Notes: generated by a model from the sequence alone, not told the origin. A stretch of DNA of 57,984 nt from Saprospirales bacterium (GCA_947459365.1 CANHDG010000002.1:1-57984), one strand, 5' to 3'; shown: positions 36,074 through 44,656, counted from the stretch's first letter. Made by a program: numbers and translations.

Positions 36074-37499
36074 TTATATCAACGGCATAGATACCCCGCC
36101 TGTTCATGGCAGGTACATAGATGGTATTAACCCGGCAACCGGCAAAATATTTGCCCAAGTGGCAGCCTCCGACGCAGCCGATGTTGAGCTGGCTGTGCAA
36201 GCAGCAAAAAAAGCCTTCCCTTCCTGGTCTACAATGCCTCCCGAACAACGGTTCAATATCCTAAATGGCATAGCAGAGCGAATCCTCCAAAAACTGGATG
36301 TATTGGCCGAAGCAGAAAGCCTCGATTCAGGGAAAACGATCAAAACCGCCCGAACCATCGATATTCCAAGGTCAGCCCTAAACTTCCGTTTCTTCGCAAC
36401 CGCATTGCTTCATTTCGCCAGTGAAAGCCATTATACCCAAGGCCAATCATTATCCGTTACCCTACGCCAACCTCTGGGTATCGTAGGCTGTATATCGCCT
36501 TGGAACCTACCTCTTTACCTATTTTCCTGGAAAATCGTCCCCGCACTGGCAGCTGGAAACTGTGTGATTGGAAAACCTTCCGAAGTAACTCCTTATACCG
36601 CCTCCCTCCTCGCAGAAATCTGCCAAGATGCAGGATTGCCTCCAGGGGTCTTAACTATTTTACACGGACTGGGCCATGAAGTTGGAGCTGCAATCGTAGC
36701 CCACCCCGAAATAAAAGCAATCTCCTTTACGGGAAGTACGCGAGCAGGCGCAGAAATCGCCCGAATCGCTGCTCCTATGTTTAAAAAACTGTCGCTAGAA
36801 CTAGGGGGGAAAAACCCAAACCTCATCTTTGCAGACTGCAACTATGAGGAAATGTTGGCTACCACCGTGCGTTCCTCCTTCAATAACCAAGGACAAATAT
36901 GCCTCTGCGGCTCCAGAATTTATGTCGAAGCATCCATTTATGATCGCTTTAAACAAGACTTCGTCAGCAGAGTAAGCGCCCTTAAAGTGGGGCTCCCAAC
37001 CAACGATAACAGTGATTTGGGTGCTGTGGTCAGCCAAACTCACTACGATAAAATACTGGAGCGAATTGACATCGCCCGCCAAGAAGGAGGCATAATCCTT
37101 TGCGGAGGCACAAAAGTTGAAGTTGAAGGAGAAGGATCCAAAGGCTACTACATTGCACCAACCGTAATCGAAGGCTTACCACTCAACTGTCGAACCAATC
37201 AGGAGGAAATCTTCGGCCCCGTCGTAACCATCCAGCCCTTCTCCACAGAGGAAGAAGCATTGAGCCTAGCAAATGGAACCTCTTACGGACTAAGCGCAAC
37301 CGTTTGGACAAACAACCTGAGCAGAGCACAGCGATTCTCCATTGAACTTCAAGCAGGCATCGTATGGTTCAACACCTGGATGATGCGCGACTTAAGAACC
37401 CCCTTCGGAGGCGTAAAGGATTCAGGAATAGGCAGAGAAGGAGGTTGGGAAGCCCTCCGGTTCTTCTCCGATACTAAAAATATCACTTTCCGCATCTAA
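36060..37499 (+). CDS. NAD-dependent aldehyde dehydrogenase (muconic-semialdehyde type)
   Basis: A 479-residue ALDH-superfamily enzyme. Key elements are SPWNLPLYLFSWK, GKPSEVTPYTA, FTGSTRAGAEIA, the general base Glu in LELGGKNPNLIF, the catalytic Cys in NNQGQICLCGSRIYV, and EEIFGPVVTIQPF. The pattern (PLYLFSWKIVPALAAGN, and the SYGLSATVWT and FGGVKDSGIGREGG tail) resembles 2-hydroxymuconic or 2-aminomuconic semialdehyde dehydrogenases, enzymes of aromatic and tryptophan breakdown. The start is uncertain: no ATG exists, and candidates are GTG at 36060 (used here), TTG at 36057 and TTG at 36048, all inside the preceding dehydrogenase gene. Confidence 0.85.
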   Translation: MTINNYINGIDTPPVHGRYIDGINPATGKIFAQVAASDAADVELAVQAAKKAFPSWSTMPPEQRFNILNGIAERILQKLDVLAEAESLDSGKTIKTARTIDIPRSALNFRFFATALLHFASESHYTQGQSLSVTLRQPLGIVGCISPWNLPLYLFSWKIVPALAAGNCVIGKPSEVTPYTASLLAEICQDAGLPPGVLTILHGLGHEVGAAIVAHPEIKAISFTGSTRAGAEIARIAAPMFKKLSLELGGKNPNLIFADCNYEEMLATTVRSSFNNQGQICLCGSRIYVEASIYDRFKQDFVSRVSALKVGLPTNDNSDLGAVVSQTHYDKILERIDIARQEGGIILCGGTKVEVEGEGSKGYYIAPTVIEGLPLNCRTNQEEIFGPVVTIQPFSTEEEALSLANGTSYGLSATVWTNNLSRAQRFSIELQAGIVWFNTWMMRDLRTPFGGVKDSGIGREGGWEALRFFSDTKNITFRI

Positions 37500-38363
37500 T
37501 AAACTACCTACTTAGCCCATACCTCAGCAGTCCAAATCGATGTCAATCGATTTAGGCTGATAATCTCCCATGCCCAGCCCATTTAACTCCTACCTCTTGT
37601 TCAACCTACTTTCCGAACTGCGTCAAATTGGCACAAACGCTTAAATACTATCTTATCGACGAGATTAAGTAGATCAAAGCATTCAACATTCCCCACTTCC
37701 AGAATCAACCTATTGACAAATTTAAGGCCTGCCATAGATCCTGTAAAAAAGGAGATTTAAGGATGCTTTTACTTCGTTTTTCACACTATAGTACACCCAA
37801 AACCAACTTTGAAACAAAAGCAATACTGGCTTTTCCAACCCATCCTACTGGTATGTTTATTAAGTCAATTTACAAATTATATTTTGCCTCAAATTCAAAG
37901 ATTAAAATACAATAGACCTGTTTACATTTGCCCTCAGTCAGTTGTAATTAATCACCTACAATTCGACAAAAAACAATCTTTGAACGCTGCTAATCGCCTA
38001 AAGCTTCTAGCCATCAGCAGATTTTAACGCACTTTCTTCACTAACATTCAGATCAATTATGACAATTCTTCTTTCTTTTCGAACCACTTATCGAAGTACC
38101 AAACCTACTTTTTACACTTTAAAATTATCTCCTGTAATTGCTCCAGGCGAAACAGCCCTCCTCCGAACAAACAAGTCTTCACAACCTGTTCTTCTCAAAT
38201 ACTAGCAAAGCACGTTTACCTAAATTTATAAGCACACTAATTTACTCTCCCCTTTGATTACTCAATCTTATTTTTTCACTCGTATCAATAAGAGGGGTTA
38301 GGAAAACAATCGCAATACGCAACCGTCCATTGCACTATCCCGTGCAGTTAAAACAGCAGTTCT

Positions 38364-38371
38364 TACGTTTG
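38364..38371 (+). promoter_or_regulatory. -7 box of the AraC-type regulator
   Basis: TACGTTTG, an exact TAnnTTTG match, 47 bases upstream of the ATG at 38419. The -33 element is not clear. Confidence 0.5.
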
Positions 38372-38385
38372 TTCTACCAAACCTG

Positions 38386-38405
38386 CCTTGAATTGATATA
38401 CAAGG
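38386..38405. promoter_or_regulatory. Short inverted repeat just downstream of the predicted start of transcription
   Basis: CCTTG (38386-38390) and CAAGG (38401-38405) with a 10-base spacer, one helical turn plus apart. It sits between the -7 box and the ATG, and could be an autoregulatory operator. The half-sites are short, so the evidence is weak. Confidence 0.25.
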
Positions 38406-38418
38406 TAAAATTAAATCT

Positions 38419-39771
38419 ATGGCAAAAGCAATGCGAAATCCTCGCCCTCTCCACCTAGGGAATATGGTTAAAGGTATCATTGTTGAATTCCAACAACACC
38501 CTGTAAATGTCAACAAGCCTCAAATTGACCTATATTATTCGAAAACAATACCAATTACGTACCTCGATGAACTCTTAGTAAAAACATCCTTAGAAAGCAT
38601 TCTACTACTCGCATGCGTAACTGCCCGCCCGTATTCCCGACTTCAAGTCGATATTCAGGCAGTACCAAATGAAATACACGTCCAAATAATCCAGATAAAA
38701 TCTAATCAACCTGCCTCTATTACGGATCCTCAGCAAATTGACTCAAAACTACAACCACAAACCCCGGAAATCTATTCAGTTCTGTTAAAGCAAGCTTGCC
38801 AACTAGCGGCCTATAGTCGCGGAAACTTAATCTCTACCATCGATGAAAACCTCGATACCACCTTTGTCTATTCCCTACCAATCCTTAGTATAACTGATAA
38901 CTTAACCAATGAAATGCCAGCCAATTATTTACGAAAAAAATACCACTCATTCCCCTTCGATACGCCTCCAGCTAAATCAAAAATATTAATTATTGATGAA
39001 TGTTATGACCAATCCGGAATACTATATCATACGCTCATCCCAGAATTTGAAGTGTTCGTCGCAAGAGGAGCCAAGGAGGGCATTGAAAAAACAATAAAAT
39101 ACATGCCCAACATCATCATTATCGGCCAAATCGAATCAACGCTGGAACCCGATTACATCTTTAAGTTTATTACTGAAGACTCAAAAGCAGGTCACATCCC
39201 CATTATCAAACTAGTACCCCCAGAGGAGAAATCATCACCCCAAAATGCGCCCATCAACGCTCATTTCATTGGAAGTAAAAATATGAACGAACGCACCCTG
39301 ATTAGCCTGATAAAGACCATTCTTAAGTTGTCAGAACAAATAAAAAGACGCCTATTAGAGCACCTCGGCCGCCAAGGTAGAGTATCCTTCCAAGAAAATA
39401 TTGAACACTTATTACGGGTAGAAGAAAATGAATTCATTATAAATACCCGCAGACTAATCGAAAAACACCATATGGAAGAAAGCTTGAACGTCGAGCGATT
39501 AGCAGAACTATCGTTCATGAGTAAATCTAGATTCCAACGGAAAATAATTGCCCTGGCAGGTGAAACTGCAAGCTCTATGATTCGAACATTTCGACTTAGA
39601 AAAGCTCGGCACCTGCTAATCAGCATGCCCGAACATTCCATACACACCATATCCGCCAATTGTGGATTCTCCGATCCTAATTATTTCTCAACCGTGTTTA
39701 GTCGAGAATACGGAATTGCCCCAATCCGTTACCGTCAGCAAGTATTGTTTAATAGATCTCTCGATCATTAA
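38419..39771 (+). CDS. AraC-family regulator with pseudo-HATPase and pseudo-receiver domains
   Basis: A 450-residue soluble protein. Residues 337-443 form an AraC-type double helix-turn-helix (LNVERLAELSFMSKSRFQRKI ... SIHTISANCGFSDPNYFSTVF in family wording, then EYGIAPIRYRQ). Residues about 187-305 look like a receiver: the acidic pair is D193/E194 in ILIIDECYDQ, but the phospho-acceptor position reads G236 in NIIIIGQIES. Residues 1-155 follow the hydrophobic pattern of a histidine-kinase ATPase domain (LESILLLACVTARPYSR, then a DTTFVYSLPIL end) but lack the N and G boxes. It resembles the output end of a Bacteroidota hybrid two-component regulator without sensor, membrane helices, HisKA or phosphorylation site. 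A palindromic hairpin follows the stop. Confidence 0.82.
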   Translation: MAKAMRNPRPLHLGNMVKGIIVEFQQHPVNVNKPQIDLYYSKTIPITYLDELLVKTSLESILLLACVTARPYSRLQVDIQAVPNEIHVQIIQIKSNQPASITDPQQIDSKLQPQTPEIYSVLLKQACQLAAYSRGNLISTIDENLDTTFVYSLPILSITDNLTNEMPANYLRKKYHSFPFDTPPAKSKILIIDECYDQSGILYHTLIPEFEVFVARGAKEGIEKTIKYMPNIIIIGQIESTLEPDYIFKFITEDSKAGHIPIIKLVPPEEKSSPQNAPINAHFIGSKNMNERTLISLIKTILKLSEQIKRRLLEHLGRQGRVSFQENIEHLLRVEENEFIINTRRLIEKHHMEESLNVERLAELSFMSKSRFQRKIIALAGETASSMIRTFRLRKARHLLISMPEHSIHTISANCGFSDPNYFSTVFSREYGIAPIRYRQQVLFNRSLDH

Positions 39772-40108
39772 ACTTCTCTAATCGTTGCCAGCGGTTTTGG
39801 AAAGCCGCTGGCAACCCTTTCCTACCGTAAAAAACCTACCAATTCCGCCAAAATAGCTCCGTCAATGATTATATAAAAACCAAACTATAAGATTGTTTAT
39901 TAACCCAATACTAGCTAAAACAATTATTTATTTTAAAACTACAAACAAATATCCAAATATAAATGTTTAAGACCCATCAGTGACATTTCCGAGATCTGAA
40001 GCCCAGCCTATAGCCCTATTTCAATACCATACCAATAGTGGAATCCAGTACTTACACAGACCATCGGGTCAGTTATTCTCCTTCATCATTATCCTCGCCA
40101 TTGAAAGT
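39772..40108. other. AT-rich intergenic region before the lycopene cyclase/Blh fusion
   Basis: It starts with a hairpin (39784-39815) and continues as AT-rich sequence with many A- and T-tracts (39850-39970). A degenerate -7 box TATCCTCG at 40090-40097 lies 11 bases before the ATG. The fusion frame extends upstream to a GTG at 39980, but that stretch is not protein-like. Confidence 0.5.
39784..39815 (+). terminator. Terminator-like hairpin after the regulator
   Basis: An 11-bp perfect GC-rich stem (39784-39794 with 39805-39815) and 10-base loop lie 12 bases after the regulator stop. A U-run is missing (CCTTTCC follows), so termination may be partial and read-through into the fusion gene is possible. 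Confidence 0.6.
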
Positions 40109-42133
40109 ATGCCTGATAAAGCGCAACACACTGAGATTGATTTCCTTTTCATTGGTGCAGGGGCAGGCGCATCCTTACTGTTGATGCAGCTGGAAAAAGC
40201 AGATCTGCTTCAAGGAAAAAACATCCTGATAATAGACCCCGAACTACAGCAATTAACTGAAAGGACGTTCTGCTTCTGGGCCGAACCAAAAGAACCGATC
40301 GCATCGGAACTAAAACGCCTCATTAACCACCAATGGATCTCCATCAATACGCCCAAGCATCAACCCCAGTCAATCGCCCCACTGAACTATTTTCACCTTT
40401 CTGGCAAATCCTTGCAAGAAGAACGAACGAGGCTCATTCACTCCTATCAGATTAAATGTCACTCCAACTTTGTCTCCAATATATACTCCACACCCGAAGG
40501 CGTACGAGTGCAGGCCGAAAAGGAAACATGGATAGCCAAGATCGTTTTCGATAGTCGACCACCCAATTTTTTACCTCCCCGACCAAACGAATCATGCCTC
40601 TACCAATCATTCTATGGATACTTTATACAGTTAGAAAACCCACTAAAAAACGCATCCTCCATCGACCTCATGGACTTTGAGATAGATCAAATGGGGAACA
40701 CCCAGTTTATGTATGTCCTTACTTTTACGACCAATCAATTGTTAGTAGAAGTAACTCGATTTGGCCAAGCTATTTTATCTAAAGACGAGGGGATACCGCT
40801 ACTTGAGAAATACATTCGTCAGCGATTTGGCGAATTTAAACTCCTTCGAACAGAATTTGGGTGCATCCCCATGAGTAGTACCCAACTGAATAAACAGACC
40901 TTACCTGGGGTAATAAAACTGGGAGGAGCCGCAGGGGCAATCAAACCAAGCACCGGTTATGCGTTTAAAAGAATGTTTAACCAAGCTAAACAGATTGTAC
41001 AACACCTATCACAGCAGCAACCCATCTCCCCTCCATTTCCTAATAATAGGTTCAAGTTTTATGATCGATTGCTACTACTCATCCTGAAAAGAGAACCGCA
41101 ACATGGAAAAAGAATTTTTCAAAACCTGTTTACTAAAAACAGAACTCAAAAAGTCCTCTCATTTCTGGATGAACAAACAACCCTTACACAAGATCTCAAA
41201 CTATTTGCAAGCCTACCCTTGAAGCCTTTTTTAGTTGCTAGCTTGCTGGATATTAGAACGCGATTTAGGCACCTTCAAAAACCTGTTCTACTATTACTCC
41301 TCACATTAGGCCTTCTTCTCCTACAATACTTGTCAGACAACTCCTTCCAGACCATTCAGCTACTACTGGGAGGAGTTGGATTATTATTAGTTGGAATACC
41401 ACACGGAGCCATTGATCATCTATTAAAACAGGGATCTCTCCATTGGAAAATAGACCTGTTTTTTATTGCAAAGTACCTGGGGACTGCAGCTTTTTACCTA
41501 CTATTTTGGCTTTTCTCACCACAGTTGGCGCTGGCTCTTTTTCTTCTGTACTCCGCTTGGCATTTTGGACAAACAGATATTCAAGAGTGGCAGCCAAGCT
41601 CCTATAAGCCAGCAAAAAGTTTGATTTGGGGGAGTACACTTCTAGCTATTCTTTTATTAGGCCATGCATCTGAAAGCAATAATATTCTTCAAAATATGAG
41701 CACGCTCCAGATCTCTCTTTCAGATACAAAAGGCGTATTTGTGGCGGTGACCCTAGCCTCTCTAAGTGCCCTCTGGGGAATACTGGAAAAGCGACCGGCC
41801 ATTGTTCTGAGCGCTGGCACGCTACTTCTCAGTACACAACTTCCTTTGCTCACTGCATTTGGACTATATTTTATTGGACAACACAGTCTTAACGGGTGGT
41901 CACATCTCCAAAAGGGCTTAAACGCCTCCTCAAAATCCCTTTTCCTGCACGCACTGCCCTTCACATCAGGCGCCATATTCTTGTTTGTAACACTCCTTCT
42001 TTGCCTAGAAAAAGGCTGGATAGCAGCATTTAACCAGCATTGGGTAACTGCTTTTTTTGTTTTTATTTCCTGTATCAGTTTCCCCCACGTCTTGGCCATG
42101 AACCAATATTATGCTGAAAAAGGACCTTTTTGA
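40109..42133 (+). CDS. Fused lycopene cyclase (CrtY-type) and Brp/Blh beta-carotene dioxygenase
   Basis: A 674-residue bifunctional protein. Residues 1 to about 388 are a CrtY-type lycopene beta-cyclase: FAD-binding IDFLFIGAGAGASLLL, ERTFCFWAEP, and GGAAGAIKPSTGYAF near 272-286. Residues about 390-674 are a Brp/Blh-type membrane dioxygenase with several hydrophobic helices and the expected iron-ligand histidines: H432 and H437 in GIPHGAIDHLL, H485 in YSAWHFGQTD, H592 in IGQHSLNGW, and H660 in SFPHVLAMN. Together they would turn lycopene into beta-carotene and then retinal. In most genomes these are two genes. The reading frame runs through the junction (380-395) with no stop. Start at the ATG at 40109. 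No rhodopsin, crtE, crtB or crtI is in the window. Confidence 0.9.
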   Translation: MPDKAQHTEIDFLFIGAGAGASLLLMQLEKADLLQGKNILIIDPELQQLTERTFCFWAEPKEPIASELKRLINHQWISINTPKHQPQSIAPLNYFHLSGKSLQEERTRLIHSYQIKCHSNFVSNIYSTPEGVRVQAEKETWIAKIVFDSRPPNFLPPRPNESCLYQSFYGYFIQLENPLKNASSIDLMDFEIDQMGNTQFMYVLTFTTNQLLVEVTRFGQAILSKDEGIPLLEKYIRQRFGEFKLLRTEFGCIPMSSTQLNKQTLPGVIKLGGAAGAIKPSTGYAFKRMFNQAKQIVQHLSQQQPISPPFPNNRFKFYDRLLLLILKREPQHGKRIFQNLFTKNRTQKVLSFLDEQTTLTQDLKLFASLPLKPFLVASLLDIRTRFRHLQKPVLLLLLTLGLLLLQYLSDNSFQTIQLLLGGVGLLLVGIPHGAIDHLLKQGSLHWKIDLFFIAKYLGTAAFYLLFWLFSPQLALALFLLYSAWHFGQTDIQEWQPSSYKPAKSLIWGSTLLAILLLGHASESNNILQNMSTLQISLSDTKGVFVAVTLASLSALWGILEKRPAIVLSAGTLLLSTQLPLLTAFGLYFIGQHSLNGWSHLQKGLNASSKSLFLHALPFTSGAIFLFVTLLLCLEKGWIAAFNQHWVTAFFVFISCISFPHVLAMNQYYAEKGPF

Positions 42134-42370
42134 ACACTATCTCTTAAGCACAAGCTTAATGGACACCAGCAGGATAGTTGGCTAAATAAAAAGGACTCAA
42201 AACCATCCAGGCTTCAATAATTTTGAGATAGACGATGGAATACCCTAGGCCCTTTCAAGTTGGTTTTACCTGGAATAACAATTCCAAAAAATAACTAACT
42301 GTTTGAACAATGACCTTTTTACCCTCAAATGCCAGGCTAAAGTGCCCACGCTATTGTCCATTAATATAGA

Positions 42371-43135
42371 CTACAAAACAATCACCTTTCCAGTCTGGAA
42401 TAATTCATGTTCACGCAGCTGAACATACCCTAATTGATTGGTTATTAATTGAGTATTTCCAATACAAAAATCAGGGATATTATTGTGATGATGCCCATAA
42501 CCCCAATAGGCAATTCCTGACAAGGCTATAAAATCATAAAGCTCCGTGGCAAACGCTTCATTTAATACATCCCCCTTATACTCCTCCGAAAAATTTAAAA
42601 AAGTAGGACAATGATGTGAGAAGACAACCACCTTTTCCATATTCAAATCCCTAATTGCACCCTTTATAAAATCCAAACACTCGAAATGGAGCGAATTGTA
42701 CTGTTGCGTTGTAAAACGCGAGCCATTGAAATGAATGAGATGAAAATCATTCATACTTCTCTCTACCTGCCATTGATTAGCTATACTAATTTGGCTCCAA
42801 AGCGTAGAAAAAAGCAGGGTTACACCGCCATGAATAGCAGAGGTATTATTTACTAGAAAAACATTCTCTCTAATTTTTTCATTGATCACACCGCACTTAA
42901 CAGCAAGATCAAAGTCGTAGTACTCGTGATTCCCGGGTAACCAGTAGGCATACTCAAAATGATCTGCTACATAACTAAAAAAGTCCTCGTACTTCCTCAA
43001 TACCGTAAACGGAACAATATCTCCAGCTAACACCAAGATATCCCCAACCGGTTGTATTGGATTATTTTTTAAGTAGGATCTGTTTTGTGGAAACTCCAAA
43101 TGAAGATCAGATGCATATTGAATTCTTAGTGCCAT
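42371..43135 (-). CDS. Calcineurin-like metallophosphoesterase
   Basis: A 254-residue cytoplasmic phosphoesterase with the full dimetal motif set in order: D-x-H in YASDLHLEF, GD in LVLAGDIVPF, GNHE in LPGNHEYYD, H in VFSHHCPT, and G-x-H in WGYGHHHNN. The substrate is unknown; such small enzymes act on phosphodiesters or nucleotides. It lies 69 bases downstream of mnmE on the same strand and may be co-transcribed. About 235 bases of AT-rich non-coding DNA separate it from the carotenoid gene. Confidence 0.88.
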   Translation of the reverse strand: MALRIQYASDLHLEFPQNRSYLKNNPIQPVGDILVLAGDIVPFTVLRKYEDFFSYVADHFEYAYWLPGNHEYYDFDLAVKCGVINEKIRENVFLVNNTSAIHGGVTLLFSTLWSQISIANQWQVERSMNDFHLIHFNGSRFTTQQYNSLHFECLDFIKGAIRDLNMEKVVVFSHHCPTFLNFSEEYKGDVLNEAFATELYDFIALSGIAYWGYGHHHNNIPDFCIGNTQLITNQLGYVQLREHELFQTGKVIVL

Positions 43136-43204
43136 TCAAATATAAGTTCTACGCAAAGGATTATAAAGCAACGATTATAAAATTGAAGAATTAAACGCCA
43201 AACC

Positions 43205-44656
43205 CTATTTTCCAATACAAAACTTGCCAAAAATAGATCCCAACAAGTCTTCTACCCCAATCTCCCCTGTAATCTCCCCTAGAAAGTTCAGTGACCTCCG
43301 AATATCCTGCGCAATAAAATCACCAGTCAGCCCAGAATCCAACCCTTGAAGCACTTCCTCCAAAGCCCCCTCCGCTCGACGCAGCGCATCGTAGTGACGG
43401 GCATTTGTCACCACCGTGCCTTCCAGCCGAATAGAATCACCTAATGCAGCCCTATACAACTCTTCTTTTAAATAATCAATATTCATCTGGTTACTGGCAG
43501 ATACCGGTACTACTACCAAGTCAGATAATACCAGGGTCTCCGGAACCAACACAGGAGCGGAAGGAAGTAGGTAGGGATGAATGGCGGGATCGGCTGGGTT
43601 TAACACCCAACCTACATCGAATAAAGGGTTACGGTCCATCTTGTTACATACCACCAAACAATGAACCGGGTTAACAAGCAGCTGCGCTAAATCATTGTAC
43701 AATTCCTGAAGCGTCATGCCACTCGTGATATCCCAGACATAGATCAACAAAGACGCTTCCCGTACCTTTTCAAAGGTCTTCCGCACACCAATTGCCTCAA
43801 TTTGATCATGCGCTTCTCGAATCCCCGCCGTGTCAATTAGACGAAACTGAACACCATGAATGTTAAGTACCTCCTCGATCGTATCACGGGTAGTACCCGC
43901 AATATCACTCACAATTGCGCGCTCCTCGTTCAGCAAAGCGTTGAGTAGCGTACTTTTACCAGCATTCGGCCTACCCGCAATCACCGTCGAAACGCCTGTT
44001 TTAATGGCATTTCCAAGTTGAAATGAACTCAATAGGGAACTAATATGCCGCTTTAACTCTAAAACAAGCGCTTTTAGTTGCTTCCTATCCGCAAATTCAA
44101 CATCCTCTTCCGAAAAATCAAGCTCTAACTCTATTAAACTAGCAAATTCAATCAGCCGCTCCCTTAATCGGACAATCTCTTTCTTAAAACCACCACGAAG
44201 CTGCTTTAAAGCTAATTCCGCTGACGCGGAGCTCTCACTGGCAATCAAATCCGCCACAGCCTCCGCCTGTGAAAGATCCATTTTACCATTCAAATAGGCC
44301 CGCAAAGTAAATTCCCCCGGTTGAGCCATACGCGCACCCGCTCTTAAACAGGTCTGGATCAACTCCTGCTGCAGGTACGTAGACCCGTGACAGCTAATTT
44401 CTACCACATCTTCTCCAGTGTAAGAACGCGGACTGCGAAATACCGTAGCCACCACCTCGTCTACCGTCGAACCATCTTCCCTCACAATCCGACCAAAATG
44501 AGCAGTATGACTGGGGCAGTCTACCAGCCTTCGCCCCCGAAATAGCCCGTCCGCTAATCGAACTGCCAAAGACCCTGAAAGGCGCACCACAGCAATAGCA
44601 CCCGCACCAGGAGGGGTAGCCAACGCTACAATCGTATCATTTGTTTCCAATATCAT
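43205..44656 (-). CDS. mnmE: tRNA modification GTPase MnmE
   Basis: GTPase that works with MnmG to make the 5-carboxymethylaminomethyl group on wobble uridine 34. The 483-residue protein has the N-terminal tetrahydrofolate-binding domain (TPPGAGAIAVVRLSG), a helical domain with the inserted Ras-like G domain (GRPNAGKSTLLNAL, DIAGTTRDT, DTAG in LIDTAGIRE, NKMD) and the invariant C-terminal FCIGK with its functional cysteine. The longest frame adds one TTG codon before the ATG at 44656. It is the third gene of the fadD-dapA-like-mnmE transcript. Confidence 0.97.
   Translation of the reverse strand: MILETNDTIVALATPPGAGAIAVVRLSGSLAVRLADGLFRGRRLVDCPSHTAHFGRIVREDGSTVDEVVATVFRSPRSYTGEDVVEISCHGSTYLQQELIQTCLRAGARMAQPGEFTLRAYLNGKMDLSQAEAVADLIASESSASAELALKQLRGGFKKEIVRLRERLIEFASLIELELDFSEEDVEFADRKQLKALVLELKRHISSLLSSFQLGNAIKTGVSTVIAGRPNAGKSTLLNALLNEERAIVSDIAGTTRDTIEEVLNIHGVQFRLIDTAGIREAHDQIEAIGVRKTFEKVREASLLIYVWDITSGMTLQELYNDLAQLLVNPVHCLVVCNKMDRNPLFDVGWVLNPADPAIHPYLLPSAPVLVPETLVLSDLVVVPVSASNQMNIDYLKEELYRAALGDSIRLEGTVVTNARHYDALRRAEGALEEVLQGLDSGLTGDFIAQDIRRSLNFLGEITGEIGVEDLLGSIFGKFCIGK

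Larger units (their letters stand above)
37500..38418. other. Long non-coding region upstream of the AraC-type regulator
   Basis: About 0.9 kb of AT-rich DNA with no convincing gene. Short frames at 37809-38027 (+) and 38298-38516 (-) lack natural start contexts and protein-like composition. It contains an 8-bp inverted repeat with a 4-base spacer (37534-37541 with 37546-37553) soon after the aldehyde dehydrogenase, and ends in the regulator's promoter. No tRNA or known riboswitch could be recognised. Confidence 0.6.

Noticed and set aside
37534-37553. Inverted repeat after the aldehyde dehydrogenase as an intrinsic terminator
   Set aside because: The stem is AT-rich and no T-run follows; noted only as a repeat in the non-coding region.
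37809-38027. 72-codon frame in the long intergenic region (+)
   Set aside because: Starts with TTG, no -7 box at a suitable distance and no recognisable protein features beyond a short hydrophobic run; kept as non-coding.
38298-38516. 72-codon minus-strand frame overlapping the regulator start
   Set aside because: Overlaps the regulator's promoter and coding start; composition is not protein-like.
39980-40108. 43-codon N-terminal extension of the CrtY-Blh fusion
   Set aside because: Starts with GTG, is not protein-like, and the FAD-binding motif normally lies within the first 20 residues, which fits the ATG at 40109.
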